Shown here in pieces: positions 1 to 7,113 of a DNA stretch of 18,973 bases (positions are counted from its first letter, which is position 1; every line of letters begins with the position of its first letter). The position numbers were made by a program, and so were the translations under genes. This DNA comes from JBIOJM01 sp044450785 (GTDB lineage: Bacteria; Planctomycetota; Planctomycetia; Isosphaerales; Isosphaeraceae), in assembly GCA_044450785.1 (NCBI GenBank), contig JBIOJM010000191.1, forward strand, positions 1-18,973. The letters are read 5' to 3'. The notes beneath the pieces are model-generated. The model was not told the DNA's origin. It did not search any database and saw nothing but the letters and a program-made list of their open reading frames with translations.

Positions 1-16
1 CCCCCCCCCCCCCCCC
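1..16. repeat. poly-C run at window start
   Basis: Sixteen consecutive C residues open the window, directly before the terminator hairpin. Together with the G/C homopolymers at the other end, this looks like a contig-edge sequencing or assembly artefact. No gene or regulatory function can be supported. Confidence 0.7.
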
Positions 17-27
17 GCGCAACGAAA

Positions 28-58
28 CCGCCCCGGGTGAGCGGATCACCCGGGGCGG
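28..58 (-). terminator. hairpin terminator of the Gly/Met-rich protein gene
   Basis: A perfect 13-bp inverted repeat (CCGCCCCGGGTGA / TCACCCGGGGCGG) with a 5-nt loop lies 54 bp past the stop codon of the minus-strand gene. Read on the minus strand, it is followed by TTTCGTT, a short imperfect U-tract. The GC-rich stem and position fit an intrinsic terminator. The weak U-tract leaves some doubt. Confidence 0.7.
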
Positions 59-111
59 TCAAATCAATTAGATTCGGGCTCGTCTAAAGCGGAGCCTGAA
101 ATCGGCCGAGG

Positions 112-1734
112 TCACAGTCCGCTCAGGTCGAGCGCGACCAGCTTGATCCCCTTCTTCAGCCCCAGCGTCTTGACCACGTCCTCGAACATCGGGACCGTCA
201 GGATCCCCCGCGGGGAGATGCCGAGCCCCTGCAACATCGCGGGCTTCTCGTCCGCCTTGCTCGCCGTCCCCAGCATCGCGATTCCTTCGAGGATCAAGGG
301 AGACGCATTCTCGATCTTCATCTGGTAGATCAGCTTCCCCTTGTCCCGGGCGGTACCCTTGATGATCTGCGCCCGAACCAGCCGGCTGAGGATCCCCTCG
401 GCCAATCCGTCGGCGAACCGTTGTACGTCGAACTTCTCCTGGTTCCGCGCCACGGGGACCGTGAACTTGCCGAACGGGACCCAGTTTGATGCGGCCGCGT
501 TGCTGCTGGTCACCTGGACCAACGCCTGGCTCGCGTTCAATCTAACCCGGCACGCCACCGCCGGCCCCTCGGGCCGCGATGGGATCTCCGTCACCCGGGC
601 CACCAATCCCAGCACGGTCTTGCCGTTGAGCGCCTTGACGACCTCCGACGCGATCGGCTCGCTCGCGGCATCCGCGCTGTCCACCTGGAACAGCACGCGC
701 CCAGTCTCCCCCTCGGGCAACGCGTCCAGATGATCCACGAATTCCTTGGCCAGGGTCAACTCGAAGCCGTTGGACCATTTTTCGGAAAACTGGGCAATCG
801 TGTCCCAGTCGAGTCCTCCCGCCACTCGCCACATGACGAGCTGCGAAAGCGATGTGGGTGCCTTGTCGATGGCCAGACGCCGCAGCGCCTTCTGGACCTG
901 GGCATTGTCGCTCACCTGCGCAATGTCACCCAGCTTGAGGTGCTCGCCTTCCACGGGCAAGCGCAAGCCTGTCTCCGGATCCGGCGGGGTGATGCTCACC
1001 AGCCGGGTCGGCAAGTTCCGCGTTTGGTTGGGCTCGAGCAATGCCGACGGCAGTTGGGTCGCAGGGACGGAACGCATGCCACCGCCCATACCACCACCCA
1101 TGCCACCGCCCATGCCGCCCATGCCACCGCCCATACCACCCATGCCACCGCCCATGCCGCCCATCATGCCGATCATCAGGCTGCGCATGTCCCAGCTCTC
1201 AGGGTCACCGCAGAAGTACATGATCATGCGGGCTAACATCATCATGCCGATCATCGAAGGCATGGTGCCGGACCGGCGGCCCATGCCGCCCATACCGCCC
1301 ATGCCACCGCCGCCGCCGCCCATGCCGCCGCCCATGCCGCCGCCCATACCACCGCCGCCCATGCCACCGCCCATGCCGCCAAACTGACCCGTGGCGCTTT
1401 GGGCGATCAGGCCGGGAGGTAGGATGACGCGCAGTGGATGACGCGTGCGGTTTGTCAAAGACACGGTCATGCGGCCGTCGCCCCTGCCGTCCGCCTTCAC
1501 CGTGATCAGGCCGTCGCGGACGGCATTCAGAAGGTTGATCTCCGGAGCGTCCTTCTCGTCTTTCTTTGGCGATTTAGTCGTCTTGGCTCGAGCCTTGGCG
1601 GACTTGGCCGGAGATGCAACGGCCTTTGCCTGAGATGAATCCTTCGAGTCATCAGCTCCCGCGCGAGGGAGCGGCACCAACACCAGCGAGGTTCCCGCGC
1701 AGAGCGCAGTAAACGTACGAAACAACGGTCGCAT
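112..1734 (-). CDS. exported Gly/Met-rich protein of unknown function
   Basis: 540 aa. The start at 1734 was chosen because it gives a clear signal peptide (MRPLFR, hydrophobic TALCAGTSLVLVPLP, probable cleavage after RAGA near residue 27). It is also preceded by AGAAAGGG at Shine-Dalgarno distance; a frame-open extension to 1869 lacks these. After the signal comes a Lys/Ala-rich linker (about 30-60), then a possible beta-rich segment (65-115, including TVSLTNRTRHPLRVILPPG). Two Gly-Met tracts follow, at about 119-152 and 191-220. They flank a Met-rich hydrophobic segment with a single Cys (MIGMMMLARMIMYFCGD). The ~320-residue C-terminal part is unrecognised and mixed alpha/beta in character. 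I do not know its function. The export signal is well supported; binding of metal or of other envelope components through the Met-rich core is only a guess. It has its own terminator and is probably monocistronic. Confidence 0.85.
   Translation of the reverse strand: MRPLFRTFTALCAGTSLVLVPLPRAGADDSKDSSQAKAVASPAKSAKARAKTTKSPKKDEKDAPEINLLNAVRDGLITVKADGRGDGRMTVSLTNRTRHPLRVILPPGLIAQSATGQFGGMGGGMGGGGMGGGMGGGMGGGGGGMGGMGGMGRRSGTMPSMIGMMMLARMIMYFCGDPESWDMRSLMIGMMGGMGGGMGGMGGGMGGMGGGMGGGMGGGMRSVPATQLPSALLEPNQTRNLPTRLVSITPPDPETGLRLPVEGEHLKLGDIAQVSDNAQVQKALRRLAIDKAPTSLSQLVMWRVAGGLDWDTIAQFSEKWSNGFELTLAKEFVDHLDALPEGETGRVLFQVDSADAASEPIASEVVKALNGKTVLGLVARVTEIPSRPEGPAVACRVRLNASQALVQVTSSNAAASNWVPFGKFTVPVARNQEKFDVQRFADGLAEGILSRLVRAQIIKGTARDKGKLIYQMKIENASPLILEGIAMLGTASKADEKPAMLQGLGISPRGILTVPMFEDVVKTLGLKKGIKLVALDLSGL
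1075..1380 (-). repeat. Gly-Met coding repeat tract
   Basis: On the plus strand this is a run of CCGCCCATG/CCACCGCCCATA-type triplet arrays encoding GGM, GGGM and GGGGM units in two blocks (about 8 Met each). The blocks are separated by a non-repetitive Met-rich segment of about 38 residues. Gly codons vary (GGC, GGT) and the run lengths are irregular, which suggests expansion by slippage followed by drift. Such a tract is also prone to assembly collapse, so its true length is uncertain. Confidence 0.85.
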
Positions 1735-1853
1735 GGGGATTACCCTTTCTTCCAATGAGATCACCGCGGCGTTTTGTGCCGACCGCGCACAGCGGATCGA
1801 CGAGCAGCCCTCTTGCGAAAACAGGGCACAGAACAACCGAACCGCGCGGAGCA

Positions 1854-2129
1854 ATGAATGATACCTCATCCAACATTATTTTGACGATCCTTGCGAGCAT
1901 TCTATTCGTTCCAGAAACGGTTCGCACCCCAGCACCCGCTCGATTAACCAATTTCCGGCTTGCGAGCTCCACCCTGAAACCGCTCGTTCGACCGATCCTG
2001 ATCGCGGCCAATTCCTCGGGAGATCTGATGTTGCTACAATCGGCGCTGACAAAGGCGGGCAGACCGGCTCGAACCGTGCAGACTGCGAACGGACAAATCA
2101 GATCAGAGCGCACCGGCACCGGCGGCTAG
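1854..2129 (+). pseudogene. possible truncated response-regulator receiver fragment
   Basis: A 91-codon open frame starts MNDTSSNIILTILASILF. Its residues from about 57 read PILIAANSSGDLMLLQSAL then TKAG, and VQTANGQ follows shortly. The spacing resembles the first strand, helix and second strand of CheY-like receivers (consensus PILVVEDDPxDxxLLxxALxKAG...V..DGxEA). The acidic pair that would bind Mg2+ is replaced by ANSS, and the frame runs into the 37-bp repeat before the phosphoacceptor strand. It is therefore at best a non-functional remnant. The GGAG before the ATG is too close (2 nt) to be a good ribosome binding site. It could also be chance coding in GC-rich DNA; the resemblance is by eye only. 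Confidence 0.3.
2081..2117 (+). repeat. 37-bp direct repeat, copy 1 of locus A
   Basis: It begins GACTGCGAACGGACAAATCA and ends GCGCACCGGC. It is identical over all 37 bp to 2154-2190. The copies are offset by 73 bp and separated by 36 bp holding a palindromic core. Copy 1 overlaps the putative receiver remnant, so this may be the original site and the second copy the duplicate. Confidence 0.95.
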
Positions 2130-2144
2130 CGCCCCGCCGCTCAC
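2117..2144 (-). repeat. 28-bp palindromic core element, locus A
   Basis: Read on the minus strand this is GTGAGCGGC-GG-GGCGCTAGCCGCCGGTG. It matches 7081-7108 (plus strand) at 26 of 28 positions, differing only in the two bases set off by dashes. Internal complementarity (GGCGG/CCGCC with GGCGCTAG between them, and GGC/GCC around GCTA) allows a small hairpin. No open reading frame fits inside. It resembles a REP-like dispersed intergenic element; its copy number elsewhere cannot be judged from this window. Confidence 0.75.
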
Positions 2145-2153
2145 GGTAGCAGC

Positions 2154-2190
2154 GACTGCGAACGGACAAATCAGATCAGAGCGCACCGGC
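2154..2190 (+). repeat. 37-bp direct repeat, copy 2 of locus A
   Basis: An exact second copy of 2081-2117. It ends immediately before the Shine-Dalgarno sequence of the Uma2 gene, so it forms the 5' untranslated region or promoter-proximal DNA of that gene. Confidence 0.95.
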
Positions 2191-2200
2191 GGAGAGGAGG
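2191..2200 (+). promoter_or_regulatory. ribosome binding site of the Uma2 gene
   Basis: GGAGAGGAGG lies 6 nt before the ATG at 2207. It is a strong Shine-Dalgarno match that fixes the start codon, and it directly abuts the end of the second 37-bp repeat copy. Confidence 0.8.
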
Positions 2201-2206
2201 ACAAAC

Positions 2207-2950
2207 ATGGCCACGGCCCGGCGACCAACGACCCGTGAAATCGACTACCCTACCGGGGACGGCAAACCGATGGCGGAGACCGATGTCCACCGCGATGACA
2301 TGACCGACCTCATCCAAACCTTGCAGGACTATTTCGTCGACGACCCAATGGCCTACGTTTCCGGCAACCTGCTCCTTTTTTACGAAGAAGGTAATCGGCG
2401 CAAGCACGTCTCGCCCGACGTGTTCGTCGTTCGTGGCGTCGAGAACAAGAGGCGCGACAATTACCTGGTCTGGGAGGAAGGCAACGCTCCCGACGTGGTC
2501 ATCGAGATCACCTCGAAGACGACCAAGCGTGAGGACAAGAAGACGAAGTGGGAGCTCTATCGCGACGTCTTGAAGGTCCCGGAATACTTCCAGTTCGACC
2601 CGACCCAGGATTACCTCAAGCCACCACTCCAGGGGTTCCGGCTGGTCGCGGGTGAGTATCGATCGATCGAGCCAGTGGCCGGCCGGCTACCCAGTCAAAT
2701 CCTGGGCTTGCACCTGGAGCGGGACGGGACGGAGCTGCGATTGTACGATCCCTCGACGGACTCACGATTGCTGAAGCGGAACGAGCAGCGCGACGACGCC
2801 AAGCGGCGTTTGGAGGCCGAGCGACGAACGGCGGAGACCGAGCGCCACCGCGCCCAAGTCGCGGAGACCGAGCGGCGAACGGCGGAGGCCGAGAACGAGC
2901 GCCTCCGCCAGGAAATCGAAGCCTTGCACCGCCGGATGAATCACGAATGA
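2207..2950 (+). CDS. Uma2 family (DUF820) endonuclease-fold protein with C-terminal coiled coil
   Basis: 247 aa. It has the Uma2/DUF820 pattern of a PD-(D/E)xK-like fold: SPDVFVV with P70-D71, then DVVIEITSKTT with E100 and K104, then a K-rich segment leading to WELYRDVLKVPEYFQFD. The family is greatly expanded in planctomycetes and cyanobacteria. Its fold resembles restriction endonucleases, but no reaction is established. Residues ~185-245 form a charged coiled coil with near-repeats of AERRTAETERHRAQVAETERR, which probably mediates oligomerisation. Such tails recur in planctomycete Uma2 proteins. No signal peptide is visible, so it is probably cytoplasmic. The start is set by a strong Shine-Dalgarno. 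It is separated from secA by 163 bp containing a promoter, so it is not clearly in an operon. Confidence 0.88.
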   Translation: MATARRPTTREIDYPTGDGKPMAETDVHRDDMTDLIQTLQDYFVDDPMAYVSGNLLLFYEEGNRRKHVSPDVFVVRGVENKRRDNYLVWEEGNAPDVVIEITSKTTKREDKKTKWELYRDVLKVPEYFQFDPTQDYLKPPLQGFRLVAGEYRSIEPVAGRLPSQILGLHLERDGTELRLYDPSTDSRLLKRNEQRDDAKRRLEAERRTAETERHRAQVAETERRTAEAENERLRQEIEALHRRMNHE

Positions 2951-3024
2951 GAGGAAACTGCGAATGGTCGTCCCATGAAAGTCGTACAACGGTTGACGGA
3001 CAGAGCACTTGTGATTTGATCGGC

Positions 3025-3054
3025 TTGACGGCGGCGATTGATCTGCTGTAAGAT
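3025..3054 (+). promoter_or_regulatory. candidate sigma70 promoter of secA
   Basis: TTGACG (3025-3030) and TAAGAT (3049-3054) are separated by 18 bp. Transcription would begin around 3061, giving a leader of about 50 nt before secA. The hexamers match the housekeeping consensus at 5/6 and 4/6 positions. Planctomycete promoters are poorly characterised, so this is a sequence-based prediction. Confidence 0.5.
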
Positions 3055-3074
3055 CTGATTTTTAAACGACTTAC

Positions 3075-3091
3075 TGTGTCGATTCGACACA
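3075..3091. promoter_or_regulatory. 17-bp palindrome in the secA leader
   Basis: TGTGTCGA-T-TCGACACA is a perfect 8-bp inverted repeat around one base. It lies 21 bp after the candidate -10 and 22 bp before the secA ATG. As DNA it could be an operator. As RNA it could form a 6-bp stem with a GATTC loop followed by CUUUUG, a weak attenuator-like hairpin. No known regulator is recognised. Confidence 0.45.
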
Positions 3092-3113
3092 CTTTTGTGG
3101 GGCCGGTGCGGCA

Positions 3114-6100
3114 ATGGAACTGCTGAGCGAGATCTGGGACAAGACGACCGATGCGTTGACGGCCTTTTCTGAAGGCGTGTCCGAGGGACTGGTCCGGCTT
3201 TTCGGCAGTTCCAACGAGCGGAGGATCCGCCAGATGCGGTCGGTGGTCGCCCAGACCAACGAGCTCGAGCCGGCGATGATGGCGTTGTCGGCGGATGAGC
3301 TGCGAGACAAGACCCGGGAGCTGCGCGGGCGGAGGGCGGCGGGTGAATCGCTGGATGAGTTGCTGGTCGAGGCGTTCGCGGCGGCGCGCGAGTCGGGCCG
3401 CCGCAATTTGAACATGCGGCATTTCGACGTGCAGTTGATGGGCGGGGTCGTGCTGCACGGCGGCAATATCGCCGAGATGGTGACCGGGGAAGGCAAGACC
3501 CTGGTCGCCACCCTGTCCGCCTATCTCAATGCCCTGGACGGCCGGGGCGTCCACGTGGTGACGGTCAACGACTACCTGGCCCGCCGCGACGCCGAGTGGA
3601 TGAGCCCCCTCTTTCACGGCCTGGGCATGACGGTGGGGGCGATCCAGTCCGAAATGGACGCTGAAGAGCGCCAGGCGATGTACGCCTGCGACATCACCTA
3701 TGGCACGAACAACGAGTTCGGCTTCGACTACCTGCGCGATAACATGAAGCCGACCAGGGAGTATCAGTGCCAGAAGGAGCTTAACTACGCGATCATCGAC
3801 GAAGTCGACAGCATCCTGATCGACGAGGCCCGAACGCCGCTGATCATCTCCGGTCCGGCGTTCGACGACGTTCGCAAGTACGCGGAGGCCGACCGAATCG
3901 CCCGGTTGCTGAGGCGGGACGTTCATTTCGAGGTGAAGGAAAAGGAGCGGACCTGCCACCTGACCGATGACGGCGTCCGCGAGGCGGAGAAGGTTGCTGG
4001 GCTCGAGAGTTTCTACACACCGGGCAACATGGAATGGCCCCACCTGATCGACAATTCACTCAAGGCCCATCATCTCTACAGGCGCGACCGCGACTACGTT
4101 GTTCAGCCCGACGGCGAGGTTGTCATCGTCGACGAGTTCACCGGCCGGTTGATGATCGGCCGCCAGTGGTCCGACGGGCTGCACCAGGCCGTCGAGGCCA
4201 AGGAACGGGTCAAGGTCAAGGAGGAGAACCAGACCCTCGCCACCATCACTTTGCAGAACTTCTTCAAGCTCTACAAGAAGCTGGCGGGGATGACCGGCAC
4301 GGCCATGACCGAGGCGAACGAGTTCTACAAGGTCTACCATCTGGACGTCATCGCGATTCCGACGAATCAGACGCTGGTGCGAGTCAACTACCCCGATGTG
4401 ATCTTCCGGTTCGAGCGCGAGAAGATGGAGGCGATCCTCGACGAGATCAAGGAAGTCAACGCGAGCGGCCGGCCGATCCTGGTCGGCACGACTTCGATCG
4501 AGAAGTCGGAAGAGCTCGCGGGCATGCTGCGGAGCTACGGGCTCCCTCACCAGGTCCTGAACGCCAAGTATCACGAGCGCGAGGCTGAGATCGTGGCCCA
4601 GGCGGGCCGCCGAAGCGCCGTCACGATCGCGACCAACATGGCCGGGCGCGGCACCGACATCATCCTGGGTGGCAACCCGGAATTCATGGCCTGGGCGGAC
4701 CTCAAGCGGCTGAACGACCTGGATGGCCGGCCACTCTACTCCACCCGGCTCGATGTCCCCAGAGGTGCCTGGGTCGAGGCGGTCACCCGCCACGAGTCGA
4801 CCATGAAGGTCGAGGGCCGCGAGGTCGCCGGGGTCGGGGGCTTGCACATCATCGGCACCGAACGGCACGAGAGCCGGCGAATCGACAATCAGCTCCGCGG
4901 ACGTGCCGGCCGCCAGGGAGACCCGGGCTCTTCGCGCTTCTTCCTCTCGCTCGAAGACGACCTGATGCGCAAATTCGCCGGGGAGTGGGTCTCCGCCGTG
5001 CTCACCCGATTGGGTATGCAGGAAGGCGAAGCCATCGAGAGCCGGATGGTGAGCCGCCGGATCGAGGGAGCCCAGAAGAAGGTCGAGGAACGCAACTTCG
5101 ACATCCGCAAGAACCTGCTCGAATACGACGAGGTCATGGATGAGCAGCGCAAACGGGTCTACTCGTTCCGGCAGAGCCTGCTCGACGGAGCCCCGCCCAA
5201 GGAAATGATCCTCGAGATGATCGACAGCCAGATCGAGGACGCCGCCCGGCGTTTCATGGCCGATGATTACGGCCCGGCCAGCTTCGCCGAATGGGTTGGC
5301 CAGCGCCTGGGGGTCGAGCTGACGGCGCGCGACATCAAAGGGGCCAGCTTCGAGGACGCCGAGGAGATCGCCAGGACCAAGGCCGAGCGCCAGCTTCGCG
5401 AGACGATCCGTCAGGCGATGGAGGAGAACCTCCCGGCCGACGCGGATCCCTCGGAATGGACCTGGCAGGCCCTGGCGAACTGGGCGAACGCCCGGTTCGA
5501 GCTGAACCTCAAGGATAAAGACCTCCGGAACTACGCCATCTCCGACGGTGACGAGCTCCAGTTCGGCCACACCGACCTCGATGAGTTCCTCAACGAGAAA
5601 GCCGGCGAATCGCTCCATCAGATCGACCTGTCGCCGGCCCGCGAGTTCCTCGTTCCCGACTGGGGGCGCCGCTCGCTCGGCGGTTGGGTCCTTCACAAGT
5701 TCGCCCTGGCGATCGATCCGGCGAGCTGGGCCGAGCTGGATCGTGCCGAGATCGTTCGCCGGATCCAAACTCAGGCACGCGAGCTCTATACCTTCAAGGA
5801 AGCCGAGCTGCCAGCGCGGATCGCCCTGATGAAGTACCTGGGCGATCGTTCCCAGAACCAGACTCCCCGCTACGACCGGGAGGGCCTGGCGGCCTGGGCT
5901 TCGAGCCGCTATCGCGCCATCCTCGACGCCGAGGAGCTGCGCCCCTTGCTCCGTTCCGAGATCGAGGCGGTCCTGATCGACCTGGCTCATCAGCACTACC
6001 AAGGAGGCAAGCTGGCCCAGGAGCTCGAGGCCAAGCTCGAAGCCGCCCGGGTTGCCAGCCCGCCCGGCGACCGGAACTCGACGCCGCACCATCCCGGCGA

Positions 6101-6764
6101 CTCGACCCCACACGATCCCCAGGCTGTGGCCGATCTGGCATCCTGGGCCCACCAATCGCTCGGGCTGGAGATCACCAGCGACGCGCTCGCGTCCATGTCC
6201 GCCACCCAGATTCGCCGCTTGCTGCTCAATGCCCTCGATGCCAACCACCGCCCCGAAATGCGCGAAATGGAGAAAGCCGTCCTGCTCCAGATCCTCGATT
6301 CGAGCTGGATGGAACACCTTCGGGCGATGGACCATCTCCGGAGCTCGATCGGGCTGCAAGGCTACGCCCAGATCGATCCCAAGGTCGAGTACAAGCGGGA
6401 AGGGATGAAGATCTTCGCCGAGATGTGGAACGGGATCGGCGACCGCGCCACCGACCTGATCTTCCGCGTCGAGCAGTTCGATCCCGAATTCCTCCACCAC
6501 CTCGGCTCGAGGTGGCAGCTCGACCGTGCCCAAACGATCCACAACCAAGCCGAATCCGCGCTCGCCGCGGCTCCGTCCTCCGGGGGTGTCCGCCAGCAAC
6601 AGGACGCCGCCATCGCCGCCAGCGAGCGCTCCACCGAGAAAAAACGCGAACCGGTCCGCAACGTTGGAAAAAAGGTTGGTCGCAACGACCCTTGCCCCTG
6701 CGGATCCGGTAAAAAGTTCAAAGCCTGCTGCATGCGCAGACAATCCATGGCTGACCCATTTTGA
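3114..6764 (+). CDS. secA: preprotein translocase ATPase SecA, enlarged C-terminal half
   Basis: 1216 aa; E. coli SecA is 901. It is the peripheral ATPase that drives proteins through SecYEG. Visible motifs: Walker A GEGKT (125-129), Walker B DEVD (229-232) in DEVDSILIDEARTPLIISGP, TNMAGRGTDIILGG (508-520), and QLRGRAGRQGDPGSS (593-607). The canonical helical scaffold segment is near 1060-1100 (LDSSWMEHLRAMDHLR, GYAQIDPKVEYKREG). The tail is a SEC-C zinc motif, CPCGSGKKFKACC (1194-1206), with Cys rather than His as fourth ligand; it normally contacts SecB or phospholipid. The extra ~300 residues lie at about 720-1040. They contain five Trp-centred helical units (W727, W790, W858, W928, W1011) that resemble the single unit of E. 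coli SecA. A low-complexity linker (PPGDRNSTPHHPGD) sits at about 983-997. The start has only a weak ribosome site but follows a candidate promoter. Confidence 0.97.
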   Translation: MELLSEIWDKTTDALTAFSEGVSEGLVRLFGSSNERRIRQMRSVVAQTNELEPAMMALSADELRDKTRELRGRRAAGESLDELLVEAFAAARESGRRNLNMRHFDVQLMGGVVLHGGNIAEMVTGEGKTLVATLSAYLNALDGRGVHVVTVNDYLARRDAEWMSPLFHGLGMTVGAIQSEMDAEERQAMYACDITYGTNNEFGFDYLRDNMKPTREYQCQKELNYAIIDEVDSILIDEARTPLIISGPAFDDVRKYAEADRIARLLRRDVHFEVKEKERTCHLTDDGVREAEKVAGLESFYTPGNMEWPHLIDNSLKAHHLYRRDRDYVVQPDGEVVIVDEFTGRLMIGRQWSDGLHQAVEAKERVKVKEENQTLATITLQNFFKLYKKLAGMTGTAMTEANEFYKVYHLDVIAIPTNQTLVRVNYPDVIFRFEREKMEAILDEIKEVNASGRPILVGTTSIEKSEELAGMLRSYGLPHQVLNAKYHEREAEIVAQAGRRSAVTIATNMAGRGTDIILGGNPEFMAWADLKRLNDLDGRPLYSTRLDVPRGAWVEAVTRHESTMKVEGREVAGVGGLHIIGTERHESRRIDNQLRGRAGRQGDPGSSRFFLSLEDDLMRKFAGEWVSAVLTRLGMQEGEAIESRMVSRRIEGAQKKVEERNFDIRKNLLEYDEVMDEQRKRVYSFRQSLLDGAPPKEMILEMIDSQIEDAARRFMADDYGPASFAEWVGQRLGVELTARDIKGASFEDAEEIARTKAERQLRETIRQAMEENLPADADPSEWTWQALANWANARFELNLKDKDLRNYAISDGDELQFGHTDLDEFLNEKAGESLHQIDLSPAREFLVPDWGRRSLGGWVLHKFALAIDPASWAELDRAEIVRRIQTQARELYTFKEAELPARIALMKYLGDRSQNQTPRYDREGLAAWASSRYRAILDAEELRPLLRSEIEAVLIDLAHQHYQGGKLAQELEAKLEAARVASPPGDRNSTPHHPGDSTPHDPQAVADLASWAHQSLGLEITSDALASMSATQIRRLLLNALDANHRPEMREMEKAVLLQILDSSWMEHLRAMDHLRSSIGLQGYAQIDPKVEYKREGMKIFAEMWNGIGDRATDLIFRVEQFDPEFLHHLGSRWQLDRAQTIHNQAESALAAAPSSGGVRQQQDAAIAASERSTEKKREPVRNVGKKVGRNDPCPCGSGKKFKACCMRRQSMADPF

Positions 6765-7039
6765 TGGATCGCTCCAGTTTACCTGGTTTACTCAACCATC
6801 GTCTTTGATACTCGACATGAGCTCCGCACCAAGAGTTCGACAAGCAGCGAGCGGTATCAGCGTCGTCGCGTGATCTATCGTGCCGAGCATGAGTTAGGGG
6901 CACCGGCCGGCCTGGGTGACGGCTTCGAAAAGGTGGGGTCGAGGTCGAGCAAAGCCGACGCCCGCCGTCCGATTCGCCTCGAAGTGCCGGAACAAGCTGC
7001 TCCGCTGGCTCGGTAGAGGCACGGCAGTTGCGTGAACGA
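6765..7039. other. gene-free stretch after secA
   Basis: No open frame here looks coding: frames are short and unlike any family I recognise. No strong hairpin with a T-run follows the secA stop codon, so no terminator is called. The only other note is the word AGCAAAGCCGAC near 6950, which recurs near 13899 in another intergenic patch; that may be chance. Confidence 0.5.
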
Positions 7040-7076
7040 CCCGGGTCCCGTGGAGTCAAGGATGAGGCACCGTTCC
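7040..7076 (+). repeat. 37-bp direct repeat, copy 1 of locus B
   Basis: It begins CCCGGGTCCCGTGGAGTCA and ends GAGGCACCGTTCC. It matches 7114-7150 with a single mismatch (A in copy 1, C in copy 2). The copies are offset by 74 bp. The sequence is unrelated to the 37-bp repeat of locus A, yet the length and spacing are the same. Confidence 0.95.
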
Positions 7077-7080
7077 TTCT

Positions 7081-7108
7081 GTGAGCGGCACGGCGCTAGC
7101 CGCCGGTG
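7081..7108 (+). repeat. 28-bp palindromic core element, locus B
   Basis: GTGAGCGGC-AC-GGCGCTAGCCGCCGGTG lies between the two 37-bp repeat copies. It is 26/28 identical to the minus-strand reading of 2117-2144. CGGC/GCCG around GCTA can form a short hairpin. It contains no gene. Confidence 0.75.
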
Positions 7109-7113
7109 ATCCC

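Larger units (their letters stand above)
1735..2206. other. 472-bp divergent intergenic region
   Basis: This lies between the start of the minus-strand Gly/Met-rich gene and the plus-strand Uma2 gene. It holds the Shine-Dalgarno of the former (adjacent to 1735), a possible receiver-domain remnant (1854-2129), and a 37-bp direct repeat pair around a palindromic element (2081-2190). A TTGACG hexamer near 1879 on the plus strand has no convincing -10 partner, so I do not call a promoter. Confidence 0.6.

Noticed and set aside
730..1387. Pro/His/Met-rich open frames on the plus strand opposite the Gly/Met tract
   Set aside because: Translation of the reverse of GGM repeats. The minus frame has a signal peptide, ribosome site and terminator.
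2081..2190. Minimal CRISPR array (37-bp repeat, 36-bp spacer, 37-bp repeat), also at 7040-7150
   Set aside because: The geometry fits, but the repeats of the two loci are unrelated and the spacer position is shared between them, the reverse of CRISPR. There are only two repeats per locus and no cas gene.
4056..6743. Very long open frame antisense to secA, minus strand
   Set aside because: A GC-rich third-position shadow of secA. The translation has no domain pattern, while the plus strand has every SecA motif.
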